Positions 44,773 through 55,574 of a stretch of DNA of 64,000 nucleotides are shown one piece after another (position 1 is the first letter of the stretch; each line of letters begins with the position of its first letter). Position numbers and translations under genes: made by a program. The DNA lies in assembly GCA_958450365.1 (NCBI GenBank), contig CAUEEP010000742.1, positions 3,330,501 through 3,394,500 of the forward strand, written 5' to 3'. The notes under the pieces are model-generated. The model saw only the letters and a list, made by a program, of their open reading frames with translations, was not told the origin of the DNA and made no database searches. The DNA comes from Mesorhabditis belari (lineage: Eukaryota > Nematoda > Chromadorea > Rhabditida > Rhabditidae).

Positions 44773-47700
44773 ATGAACTCGCAAACGGAGGATTCATTTT
44801 CCGAGTTTCAAAAGGAGTACGCTTGTTTCTTGGAAGAGATGTCCGGGAAAGAGGTGGGAAATCTTAAAATTAATTAAATTTCAATACTTTGACAAACGTT
44901 TTGCTAATGGAATGTAAAAGACTGTGCATGGCTTTCTCCTGATATGGCTCTTGTACTTTCAAATAGCAATGTTAGCATAAAAGATTTTGAAATTCAAAAG
45001 CTTTGTGAAAAATGTAATGGTTTTTCTTAATAGCTTTTTTAGAAAGACGGTGATCCACCCAGGACATCAGCATCTCGTGAATCGACCAAGCGATCCAGTA
45101 ACTCTCCGGCTTCAAACTCTCAACAAGAAGCTGAAGTCGTTCAAAATCAGATTCTTCTCTCCAACTTCCCCGAATCCAATGGAGATTACAAGGATCGAAA
45201 GATCAAAGATTTGAAAAGAGTCAACAAAATGCTTAAATCAATCGTCGATAGCTTTCATGTGGAGCGCGTTTGTCGACTGGGAGATTTCGACGAATCTCGC
45301 GAGTCTCCACGAAAACTTCTCATCCATCTAGCGAATGAAAGCGAGCAACAGATCATTCTTCAAAACTCTGCGAAATTAAAAAAGTTAACCAAATGGAAGT
45401 CAGTCTCCATGAAAGTATACCATTTAAAGCAAAAAGAAAAAAGCAAAGTGAAAGAGGAGCCTACAAAAGAAAAAAGAAAAGCATTATCATCAAAGTACTC
45501 AAAGGTAATGACGCAATTATTTGTTTCATAATTTCATAGTTAACTTGAGCTTTAACATAGTTTTTTCGCCTTTTCAACTTTGGCTTAACTCGATAGACAG
45601 AAACTAGAAATGTATTTAAATTGGTATCTTCTATAAGTAAACTCTAAGGGGGTGGGACAAAAGCGATCTTTTATTTGCGCACCCGACCCAAAAGCGCATA
45701 TTTTCACTGTTGTTTTTTTGGCTTTTTGCAAATCAATACAAAAGGATAATTTAAATTTTTTTCCACTTTGTTTTCTCCAAGTGTTTCTGACGTTTTCCAC
45801 TCAACAAAAACACACGACAAGAAGAGGTATTCTTTCTAAATTCCATCGGCCGTTCAAGAACGATGCCAAACATTCAATTGAACAGATATTTCATAAAATA
45901 ACCTTGCCTTTCCTAATAGATCGAGTCCAACATTGTGCCCGCAGATTTTCACCGCTGCGTGATCACCCTGCTGGTGCTCGCACAACGTATCAACCCTTTC
46001 AAACAGTGCGCCTAATGAAATAACTGTCTTTTACTAAGAAATCACAACCAATCGTACGCTGAACAGTCAATCGGATGAGGCCACGTTGCTTTGGAGACTC
46101 GCTTTGCCACTTTCGTCAACACTTTTTCATTCACAAACGGCTTTAAATGATCTTCTGCCTCTTTGATCACGCTAGTCTCAATGTGGCGAATCGGTGTTCC
46201 CATTTTTGCGTGATGTTTCACGACTTTCTTCAATTTACGCATCTAAAAGAGAAAAGATATTCGTCAACCAAAAATGTTTATCTCTTTGGCGTAGTTGTTT
46301 GGCATATGATTATGCATATCTTCGCATTGTATCAAATTTGAGTTCACCTCTAGCTTTCCAAGTATTCCACACTTTTTTACAAGGCATCTAAATCAAATTT
46401 GTAAACTTAAAACTATCTAAATAGTACCTGTAAATGGGTCCCTTTGTTACCGTCTTTGTGTTTGCGAAATTCGAAGCCCATCGCATCGTAGAAGATCTTT
46501 TTGTTTTTGTTGCCTCGAGGCGTATCGGTGAGCGCCCTAGAAAAAGTGCTAGTGATTGTAAAAAGTGAACAAATGCAAGAAAAAGTAAATTTAAACTGTT
46601 TAAGACCTTACCGCTTATGTAGTTTTCCCGACATTGTGCAGAAGCTCTCCGGTTCCTACACAATTTGTCTGTTTTGCAACTGAAAACACAAAAAAGGAGT
46701 GGCTACTAGAGCCAAATTTTTTTACGCCACTCGCCATAACTTTCTTCTAGTTGGGCTAATCTTTATGATTTTGGCGTCATTTTGTAGATCTCAACAAGTG
46801 CAACAAAATGAGACTAAAATCATAAACATGGGAAAAAGTTATGGTGAGTTGCGCAAAAAATTTGGTTTAAAGTAGCCAACCCGCCACAAACTCTTCTCCT
46901 CTTTTCACCTCCGATGTGGATCGGTACCCATTTTGCTGATTTTCACCTTTCTTAATTTAGGACTAGAGGAATATCGCACAAAATTTTAAATTTTGGGCAG
47001 GTATTTCCACCATTTTTTCACTCGATCTTTCTTCTATGGGCTATCTTTATATTTTGGTCATTTTGTAGACTCAACAAGTGCAACAAAATGCCACTAAAAG
47101 CGAATAACCGCGCCGGAAACACTTGGAGAAAACAAAGTGGAAAAAATTGGAATTTCCCTTTTGTAATGATTTGCGAAAAGCCAAAAAAACAACAGTGAAA
47201 AGGTGCGCTTTTGGGTCGGGTGCGCTTTTGAAAAGGTGCGCTTTCGGGGGTGCGCAAATAATTAGATAGCTTTTGTCCCACCCCCAACTCTAAATCGATT
47301 TCTCAAGCCTATCTTCTTTTTTAAATAAAAAAACTCAAACCTCATTTTACAAAATCTTTTTAGAAAGTCAACGTGGAGACAAGAAGCGAGAGTGAGTCAA
47401 GTGATGTGTCAAGTGAAGAGTCGACTGATGAACGGACTGAATCAAATCCCTTCCGATTATTCGACTCCATCTCCCCGCCGGTCGTCAAGAGGGAGCGCAA
47501 CATTATCCTCATTGGCGAGACGGGAGTCGGCAAGTCGACGTTTATCAACGGAATTGCCAACTACATGAAGTATGACTCGTTCGATGACGCCTTGCAAGAG
47601 AAAAGACCCGCTTGTTTGATTCCAATGTTTTTCAATTGGCCTACAGGTGATACCGTCGACATGAAGCCGACCATAGTTTTGCAGCCAGATGGAAACGAGG

Positions 47701-49229
47701 AAGATGCACGCACTGGCCAATCTTGTACCCAGGCCCCAAAAGTCTATCGATTTGTCACGGACATGGTTGTTTTTAATCTAATCGACACTCCGGGTATTGG
47801 GGACACAAAAGGGGTCGAGTCCGACATGGAGAATATGCGCTCGGTGGTGAAGTGCGCGGCGAGTTGTGAAACGATCCACGGGATTTGTCTCCTCTTGAAG
47901 CCGAATGTGAATCGACTCGGCTTGTCACTCCGCTACACCATCACCGAGTTGTTGGCCAACTTGCATCAAAACGCTTTGCCAAACATTGTCGTCGTCTTCA
48001 CAAACTCGCGCTCCACTTTTCACCAGCCGGGCGGCACGATGGTTGGCTTGAAGCAACTTTTCGAGGAGGTCAAGGAAACGAGTGGAAACAAGATTCCACT
48101 TACTTCAAAAAACGTTTTCTGCGTTGACAACGAGGCGATACGCTTCTTGTACGCTCATCACAAAGGAGTCAGTATTGAGCAATCGTTTCTCAAAAAGTTC
48201 TCAGAAACCTGGAAGCACACTGTTTGTGAAACGCATCGACTGTTCAATTGGGTCGCCAACTTGAGCAGCCATTTAGCAAATGAGACAAGGGTGACAAGTG
48301 TGGTTCGAGGAAGCACCAATGAGCTTTGCCGAATTTTGGTTGAGATTATTGATCTGAAGAAAAGAGCACAAAAGCGACTGTTGTTACAGAAGAGACACGC
48401 GACGTATCTGGAGGAAAAGTTAGTCGAATTCGAGGCGACTCACACTATTAGTGACGACTACTTCGTAGAAACACCTCAAACGACACGGGACATGGTTTGT
48501 TGGGGAAAGGATTGTATCGAGCAACTGATCGACCCAAGCACGAACACAAATAAGACTTTCCATAAACTGGTTTGCTTGCAAAACTGTCCATTACCGAACG
48601 TGAAAGAAAATCAACCGGGTGATCCGGCGTTACGTCAAAGCCCAATTTTTGGCAGTGATGGCTTATGTACAACTTGCAAGTGCTCTTGGCAGATCCATGG
48701 ACACATCTCGTACTCACAAGAGAAAAAAACGGGCATCGTCCAACTGACTGATTCAAAAACCGCCGCGGACAGGGCTTTACTCAGTGATGAGCTTGCGTGC
48801 AATGCCGAGTTGATAATCGAAACCGAGCAAAAGTTGAACGACTTGACCGAAAACTATCCAAAAGTTCAAGTCCTTGCCAAACCTTATGCCGATTTTTTAG
48901 AGGCTAACTCAATTGTTCCTTTGAATAAGAATTTCGAGAAATACGTCGAGCTTTGCATTGGAGAATTGGAGAAAATGTTGAAGCCAGATGATCGATCGAA
49001 AATTGAACGCTTGGAGAAGCTGATTGTTCTCCATCAACAGCAACAACTTCTCGACAGCGTTGAGGCTTCGGGCGAAAAGATCACCTTTGGAAACTATAGC
49101 CGCAAAATTTTGCAGCTAAAAAACGATCCAATCGTTGGTGATGCATTGAGAAATTCGGATGCTTATCAAAAGTTGCTTGAGATTCCGAGGTTTAATTTTA
49201 TCGAAGTGAAACCGAGAGGAAAGAAATGA
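44773..49229 (+). CDS. P-loop GTPase A with LINE-ORF1-like N-terminal domain
   Basis: Exons 44773-44853, 45043-45504 and 47364-49229 join in phase 0 to 802 residues. Residues about 60-160 (ILLSNFPESNGDYKDR, VERVCRLGDF, PRKLLIHLANESEQQIIL) resemble the RNA-binding part of LINE ORF1 proteins; a Lys-rich stretch follows. The G domain starts with GETGVGKST (232-240), then DTPGIGDT (from 322) and VVFTNSR in place of the usual NKxD. A Cys/His module follows (VCWGKDC, VCLQNC, CTTCKCSWQIHGH), then a coiled-coil-like helical tail to KPRGKK. I place it among large AIG1/septin-like GTPases with a conserved Cys/His region (possibly the group called DUF8206), from memory. The exon 3 start is fixed by the acceptor at 47363. 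Intron 2 carries a 1.6-kb element. Probably first gene of an A-B1-B2 operon. Confidence 0.75.
45648..47285 (-). mobile_element. FLYWCH-encoding DNA transposon with long TIRs
   Basis: Ends begin gggggtgggacaaaagc, with TIRs of about 140 bp (including ttttcactgttgtttttttg). AACTCTAA flanks both sides (8 bp), and the left arm keeps the empty site (aactctac near 42075). The minus strand encodes a FLYWCH-type zinc-finger start (TDTPRGNKNKKIFYDAMGFE...FRKHKDGNKGTH, about 46545-46433), then RKLKKVVKHHAKMGTPIRH (46242-46042). FLYWCH plus long TIRs suggests a Mutator-like element, although an 8-bp rather than 9-bp duplication leaves other superfamilies open. A nested MITE is at 46725-46860. No full transposase is visible, so it is probably non-autonomous. 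Confidence 0.65.
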
Positions 49230-49255
49230 AAACTGTTTTTCGAATTTTCTGTATC

Positions 49256-49361
49256 AATAAAGCTTTTGTTTCTCTTTTACTTTTAATATTTCAGCTGTTA
49301 TTTAAAACAGCTTTGTATTTTAAAAACTTGTAGCTATTCAATAATCTTTAGAACCTTTAGA
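49256..49361 (+). promoter_or_regulatory. Possible intercistronic region A-B1 with polyA signal and trans-splice acceptor
   Basis: AATAAA (49256-49261) lies 27 bp after the stop of A. About 100 bp later aacctttag directly precedes the ATG of B1. This spacing and arrangement is typical of nematode operons, where the downstream message receives a spliced leader. The left arm preserves both signals inverted. Use of the site is inferred. Confidence 0.5.
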
Positions 49362-49959
49362 ATGGACAATCAAAACATGACCAACTTAAGTGGATCTTTG
49401 CACAACAGACAGGTAAGTGTTGTTTTCTTGTTAGAGCAAACTTGCTAACCTTTTAGAAACCTTTTAGAGCCTTTTTTCAGATATTTTAAAGTTCAAAATC
49501 CCTGAGATTGACGGCGAGCTTGTTTATTGGTACAAAAAACTTTAGGTGGATTGCAACGAGTCGGAGCGGGATTCCCTCGAACGAATGAGCCTCGACGACT
49601 CACGCCAGCAACAATTCCAGAACGTCGACTTTACGGCCGCCGAGAGAAAGATGGTGATCGTCAATCTGCCCGAGTCGTTCGTCGCTGAAGAGGCAAAGAG
49701 AGCTGCTTCTGATTGGGATGCTGTCTGCCAGATTCTGGTCGCCATCGATGCTAGACCGCTATTGGAGAAAGTACAAAGCGTTGAGCGAGAGGGCACGTTC
49801 GATCTGAGAAGTGAACATCCTCGATGCGTCATCGTTACCTTTGCCGATGTCTTCTCGAGAGACGTCGCCATCGATCGGGGCACACGATTGGCAGCGTTTC
49901 CACAAATGCGTCTCGTCGTGCTTCATGCTTATTCGCAACAGGCATGCTTTTTCAAATAG
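49362..49959 (+). CDS. B1, small acidic protein of unknown function
   Basis: Exons 49362-49412 (MDNQNMTNLSGSLHNRQ) and 49546-49959 splice in phase to 154 residues. The protein is acidic and likely mixed alpha/beta: DFTAAERKMVIVNLPESF, a helix with EEAKRAASDWDAVCQILVAI, then LRSEHPRCVIVTFADVFS and a conserved hydrophobic end. No membrane segment or signal peptide. I recognise no family. It lies 132 bp after A and 170 bp before B2 on the same strand, and a second intact copy exists in the left arm. The conservation of both copies, while neighbours were lost, suggests selection. It may act with the adjacent GTPases, but that is inference from position only. Confidence 0.65.
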
Positions 49960-50129
49960 CTATGTATAAGTTGGTAAAAATAGATGGGTAAAGCTATAGA
50001 TTCACGTTGGAGGGTTAGGTTTCATTGTTTTGATATCTGTAAAGTTCCCTAGTGGGCCCTAGTTTAAGATTAAGATTAAGATTTTACCGTAAACGTAAGG
50101 GAGTAAGGTGACATTGCAAGCTTTAGCCC

Positions 50130-53100
50130 ATGACGGAAAACCGGCAAAACCTCGGCGGCATGTGGAACCAGGAAAATCCAGCAGCCAATGAACAGCATGG
50201 TAAAGTTTAGAGTGTTTCTCATTCTATGAAATGTTAACTTTAGGAATGCCCGGTCGTTTTCCCTACCCACGAAGCGGCGGTCCCCATTACACTCAACAAA
50301 GCATGAGCCCCCCTCATCCCCACGAAAATCCGTACAATGCCCGTCAAGGTGGGTACAAAAGCTACTGTAGCAAAAGTGGAACTTAAGCTTAACCTATAAT
50401 TAATCAATGAGATTTTGGAGGTAATTTAAAGAATTGTTCTAAAACAAGATTGTCATACTATCTAGGGCCGTATGGAACACAATACGTGGTGGCGCCGCCT
50501 TTCACAGCGACTTCCCCGCCAGGACAACCGCCATTCCAACACCCCAATCCACATGGTAATCCACAACACGGTCTTTTTTTCTTTAAAGCAACTTAAAATC
50601 TTAAGCTAAACTTTTAGAAAAACTTTTCATTTCATATGCTTACTAAAAGCGATCCATTTTAGGTCAGTACGAGTCTTTCGCCAACATGTTTCCGCCCGGC
50701 TCCATCCCGACATCCGCGCCTCCCGGTTATCAACAACATCAACAGTTGCCGAATAACTTTACACCCGCTGGACAAAATGGATATCCACAAAATTGTAACA
50801 TTTTGGTAATCTTTCAAAACTTTGCTGCATTCAGTTTATGGTCAACAACAGTGTGATCCTAACGGAACGATACCAAATTCGCAGAATCCACATGCAGCCT
50901 TCTGGCCACAAATGGGTATGCAATAAAAATCATTAAAACAAAACTTTTAAGAAATTTAATATTAATGCATTTACTCAATTTTTTAGGTTATGGTCAACAG
51001 AATCCAACGAATGGTCAAGCAAGTGGAACGGCTGGACCTCAAGGAATGCCTTTCTTCCCACAACAGCCTCAGCAACATCAAACATTTCCCCAAAACCCCA
51101 CGTTTCCAATAGGTAAAGTCAAAAAATCAAAACGATCCTGATCACCTTAAAAATCTTATGTACAAGATTTTGATTTTGAATTTTGATAATTTAAATGACT
51201 TGTAGAATCTGATTGTAAGAAGGACAAACAAAAGATAAAATTTAACAGCTCTTTCAGGCAATTCTCAACCGGATATCACGGCGTTTGCTGAGCACCTCAA
51301 GTCGAAACAAGAAAGCACAACCCCACCAACTTTCGTGGGGCAAACCCCAGAAAAGAAAGTGACAAAAGAGAAACCAAAAGAAACAAAAGAAACGAGTGAG
51401 TCTGAAGAAAGCGAGGAAGAATCCGAGCAATCAGAAGAGAGCTTCGAATCAGAGGAGGGCGAAGGGGACGAGGAGATAGACGAAACGCCGCAAATCACCA
51501 ACAAGCTCTTTGCCGAGCAATCCAAGAAACAAAAGAGAGACAAAACGGTGCTGAATATTCTCGTTCTTGGAGAGACGGGTGTCGGGAAATCGACTTGGAT
51601 CAACGGTATGGCCAACTATCTCGAGTATGAATCGCTCGAAGACGCCCTGCAAGCCTCAAAGCCGATCTGTCTCATTCCCAGCCAGTTTCCTTTCTACGAA
51701 GCGATTTCGAGATACGGAGTCGATGTCAAATTGCATCCTACAAACGGAAAAAACGACGAGAATGAGGTCTTCTCCGATAAGGGACAATCGGCAACGCAAG
51801 AACCAAGGACTTACAAATTTGAGACGCCCAAATACATTCTCAACATCATCGACACTCCCGGGATTGGTGACACGCGTGGAATCGAACAAGACAGAGAAAA
51901 CACGCGAAAGATTTTGAGCGCTATCGGTCAATACACTCATCTGCATGCGATCTGCTTGCTCTTCAAAGCAAACCATGCTCGGTTGACACCGAATTTCCAC
52001 TTTTGCGTGAGCGAGCTGATGCTCCAGCTGCACAAAGACGCCGTCAACAATTTCGTCTTCTTTTTCACGAACTCTCGCGGCAGCATGTACAGTCCGGGTG
52101 ACACGATCACGCCTCTCAGGGCTTTTCTCAAAGAGTTAGGAGACAAGAGGAGACTTCGCATCAAGCTCACAAAGGAGAACATGTACTGCACCGACAATGA
52201 GGCGTTTCGGCTCGTTTGCGCTCATGCGAATGGGATTCATGTTGACGATGCGACGTTCAGCGATTTCGCGGAGAGCTGGAACAAGTCTGCTGACGAGACA
52301 CATCGATTCATCGAGTTTGCCGCGAAACAAATTGGACACGAGACACAGAGCACGGTTTCGTTGAGCCAAGTGCGCTCGATTATCTACGGACTCGCGCAGC
52401 CGCTCGCGATCGTCAACGAGTTGATCGAGTCAAACATCTCGGTGATTGCCAACAGTAAAACGGAAATCCAGAACACTGACGAAAACTTGAACGAGTTGAA
52501 GAAAAGGTTGAAGATTCCGCTGGTTGGACTTGAGGTGTATGAGTTGGATTATCCAAAGACGGTTTGCACTGACCCAAAGTGTATCGAGGTTGTTCAAATG
52601 GCGGGCACCGAAGAAAATCGAGTTGTCTACAATCAAGTGTGTCACGACCGTTGCTATCTCAAGGGGATTGACGTCGAAAAGGTGCCCGAGCCTCATCTCA
52701 AAGCTTGTTCCGCAATGTCAGGATTGAATTGTCGAAAGTGTGGCTGCGCGTGGGAATCTCATATGCACATTCGCTATGAGCAGAAAAAGGTCGCTATCAA
52801 AACTGATGACCGGCAAACGAGAGATCTCATTGAACAAAATCAGAACGCGAGCAAGACCAAAAAGCAAATGCTCGCTGACCACGAGAAATTAAGCAAAGAG
52901 TATACTGAAGAGCAACAAAAGCTCCTCAAGACGTCGCTTCGCTTCGCTAGCTACTTACAAGAAAACTCCGTGCTTCCATACAACGATGCTTTCGAGAAAT
53001 ACGTCATGCAGACTATCATCGAGGAAGAGAAATGCACAGAGATTGGCGGGAATCGCACAAAGCTCGAGAACCTTCAAAAGTCGTTAGCCGAGTATCGCCA

Positions 53101-53386
53101 AGAGAAGCTCATGTTTGAAGCGGCACGAAATGATCCAAACGAAAATCGCGGCCGGACGATCACACCTAATGAGTTTGAGAGTGGAATCAAAGGGTTGTTC
53201 AAGTTGAAGCACATGGGAGCGACAATCGAAAGTCTCTACAACGCGTCGAAAGTCGGTCTCACGAAACACCAAAAGCATAATGTCGTTGAGCACGAATCTC
53301 CAAAAAAAGCCTCATCAGTTAGCTATGGGAAATACAAGAATCAAGATCAGGAAGAGGAAAAGAAGAAAACGAAAGGAAAGAAGTAA
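50130..53386 (+). CDS. P-loop GTPase B2 with prion-like N-terminus
   Basis: Seven exons (50130-50199, 50244-50348, 50466-50555, 50663-50794, 50835-50915, 50987-51112, 51258-53386), all phase 1 at their borders, give 910 residues. Residues 1-226 are rich in Gly, Pro, Gln, Asn and Tyr (YQQHQQLPNNFTPAGQN), then a Glu/Ser-rich acidic stretch. The G domain has GETGVGKST (about 306-314), DTPGIGDTRG, FFFTNSRGS and CTDNEAFR. The Cys/His module (VCTDPKC, VCHDRC, CRKCGCAWESHMH) and helical tail follow as in A and C. The start follows an acceptor (gctttag) by three bases, as for a trans-spliced gene. The stop TAA overlaps a consensus donor (AA|GTAAGT), so splicing to an exon at 55255 across the Tc1 element is possible. 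The left arm holds only exons 1-7 in part. Confidence 0.8.
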
Positions 53387-53471
53387 GTAAGAGCAAACGT
53401 TTCAAAAAAAAGCCAAATGTTGTGTTCTAAAGTGGTGTAGTTCTAAAGAGATTTTCCTTACTAAATGCATG

Positions 53472-55110
53472 CAGTGGCAGACAAAAGTTTTGCACCACCC
53501 CACAAATTCAGCAAAAACCGCTATAAAAATTTGAATAAAAGTTTCGGGTCAACTTTAACGTTTTAGATAGAATTGGTATGATTGAATACAACAAAAGATA
53601 ATGATATCTCGTGGGTTTCCCTTGACTTCAAAAAAATGCGGTCCAATTTTTGCTTTTCCTTGTGGACAAAAGTTTTGCACCAGCTTGTTGGGTGACGAGA
53701 ACCTGAAAAAAACATGATTTTATGTCAACAAATTGGAATAAAACTTAAATAGAACAAGAAATGGCATCAATATTTTGTAAGAAAACCATCAGAATTAATA
53801 ACAGCTTGGCATCTACGGCCCATGGAATCAATTAAACGATCAATAAACTTTTTATCGATTTTCCGCCATTCTGCTTGAAGATGAAGCACCAGATCAGTTC
53901 GACTTGAATGTTTGCGTGTTGATATGCGTTTGCCAAGCTCGTTCCACATATGTTCGATCGGGTTTAAGTCCGGGCTTTGACTTGGCCATACCATTTTCTT
54001 GATTCGTTTCTGCTGAAGCCATTGTTTGACAAGAGTCGAAGAATGTTTTGGGTCGTTGTCCTGCTGAAAGATCCATCCTTTTAGCATATTACCACGAGCA
54101 AATGGAAGCATTTTGTTTTCCAATATTTTTTGATACTGAAATCGATCCATTATCGTGATGAGAGGGCCTACGCCATTTGAGGAGAAACAGCCCCAAACCA
54201 GCACAGATCCTCCGCCATGCTTCATAGTGGGTTTGAGATATTTGTTATTGTATCTTTGATTGATCGGACGACGCACATAACATTTTCCATCAGAGCCAAA
54301 CAAAAGAAACTTCGATTCATCTGACCAAAGCACATTTTCCCACTGTTTTCGCGACCAGTTTAAATGTGCCTTTGCAAACTTGATTCTTTCTCGACGATTC
54401 TTCTCGCTAACCATCGGCTTACGAGCTGGCAGACGAGCATGCAGTCCAAAAGCATTTAGCCGACGTCCAACTGTCTTAGCGCTAACCGATATTCCTAATT
54501 CGGTGAAAATCTCTCGTTGAATCGTAGCGGCGTCTTTAGTTGGATTGGCCATCGACTTCAGCCTGATCGATCTGTCGACCCTTGGAGTCGTGACTTTTTG
54601 TCGTCCTGTTCGTGATTTATCCTTTAGAGCTTCACGTTTTCGATATTTCTTCATTATGCGAAGGACAGTAGAGTGGTCGACATGAAATTGCTCTCCGACT
54701 TTGCGAGAACTCTTTCCATCCTTGACTGCCTCGATGATGAGCTTTCTGACTTCGACGGTCGTATTTTTTCCCCTCGGCATCGCTTTTCTAAACTTGCAAA
54801 CTTTAATATCAAATTTAAAGAACATAAATTATAAGAATTTAAAAATTTAAAAAGTAATATTAAATATAACATAACGCAGAAACAAGGATAGTCGCTTGTG
54901 GTGCAAAACTTTTGTCCACAAGGAAAAGCAAAAATTGGACCGCATTTTTTTGAAGTCAAGGGAAACCCACGAGATATCATTTTTTTTTTATTGTATTCAA
55001 TCATACCAATTCTATATAAAACGTTAAAGTTGACCCGAAACTTTTATTCAAATTTTTATAGCGGTTTTTGCTGAATTTGTGGGGTGGTGCAAAACTTTTG
55101 TCTGCCACTG
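53472..55110 (-). mobile_element. Apparently intact Tc1-type element with IR/DR ends
   Basis: The 1,639-bp element starts cagtggcagacaaaag and ends with its complement; TA follows on the right, and TG (a mutated TA) precedes on the left. TIRs are about 210 bp (53472-53682, 54899-55110). Each carries two direct transposase-site-like copies of gacaaaagttttgcacca, one at the tip and one at the inner end, the IR/DR layout known from Sleeping Beauty-like elements. One full-length transposase gene lies inside. The two TIRs differ at only a few positions, which implies recent arrival. Confidence 0.9.
53767..54780 (-). CDS. Tc1-family DD34E transposase
   Basis: The uninterrupted 337-codon gene starts at the Met of MPRGKNTTVEVRKLI; an upstream in-frame Met at 54825 would add 15 residues, but the chosen start matches usual Tc1 spacing. 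Two helix-turn-helix parts (residues about 8-50 and 62-115) with the linker GRQKVTTPRVDR recognise the ends. The catalytic triad is complete: D154 in WSDESKF, D241 in QQDNDPKH and E276 in SPDLNPIEHMW, with 34 residues between the last two. A C-terminal RRCQAVINSDGFLTKY is present. The length matches active Tc1 transposases (about 340). It would cut and paste the element at TA sites. No stops or frameshifts were seen. Confidence 0.9.
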   Translation of the reverse strand: MPRGKNTTVEVRKLIIEAVKDGKSSRKVGEQFHVDHSTVLRIMKKYRKREALKDKSRTGRQKVTTPRVDRSIRLKSMANPTKDAATIQREIFTELGISVSAKTVGRRLNAFGLHARLPARKPMVSEKNRRERIKFAKAHLNWSRKQWENVLWSDESKFLLFGSDGKCYVRRPINQRYNNKYLKPTMKHGGGSVLVWGCFSSNGVGPLITIMDRFQYQKILENKMLPFARGNMLKGWIFQQDNDPKHSSTLVKQWLQQKRIKKMVWPSQSPDLNPIEHMWNELGKRISTRKHSSRTDLVLHLQAEWRKIDKKFIDRLIDSMGRRCQAVINSDGFLTKY

Positions 55111-55254
55111 TACATAGCTTACAATAAGATAACAAAGTAAACCTTTTTACCAATTTTTCCCAATTCTCTCAACTTTGAGTAATAAGACTAGTTTTCAAAC
55201 GGGAAACAAACTTTTGAAAAAAGTAATCACTGACGTTAAAGAGTGCACTTTCAG

Positions 55255-55303
55255 AGCCAAAGCAGCAAGCCTAAAAGTGGAAAAAAGGACCAGAAGAAAT
55301 TGA
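55255..55303 (+). other. Possible alternative last exon of B2
   Basis: A good acceptor (actttcag, ending 55254) opens a Lys/Arg-rich stretch in phase with a donor at 53383 inside the B2 stop region, replacing the last codon with KAKAASLKVEKRTRRN and a TGA. The intervening intron would hold the whole Tc1 element. Another frame of the same stretch is also Lys-rich and open to 55360, so the reading is uncertain. Confidence 0.3.
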
Positions 55304-55574
55304 AAGTAAAAAAGGAAAAGTCAAGAAAAAAATTATCTAACATTTCATTGCACTTGTGTTAGTTAATGTTTCTAAATTCTCTTTTTGAAGTCTTGTTTCT
55401 ATTTATTTCTAAATTATCGTTTTAAATCCTGCTTTTAACCTTTAATTCAATTATCATTTATAAAAAGTTGCATAATTTTTCCTTTGTTTTAACGAGGTTT
55501 ATCCTCACATTATCTAAAAGTTTTTTTTTCATTTATTTAAATCTTTACTTTAATTTTTGTTAAGTCAAATTGCA
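55304..55574. other. AT-rich DNA between B2 and D
   Basis: Nothing recognised beyond the Lys-rich reading noted for 55255 onward. It probably contains the promoter or trans-splice region for D. Confidence 0.3.

Larger units (their letters stand above)
44270..51420 (+). repeat. Right arm of the large inverted duplication
   Basis: Mirror image of 35330-43570. It contains the SINE-like sequence, full gene A, B1 and the first seven exons of B2 up to the start of the Glu/Ser-rich part of exon 7. The match stops there, while B2 itself continues to 53386. It carries one insertion that the left arm lacks (45648-47285). Sequence agreement in coding parts is high, roughly nine in ten bases by eye. Confidence 0.9.
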
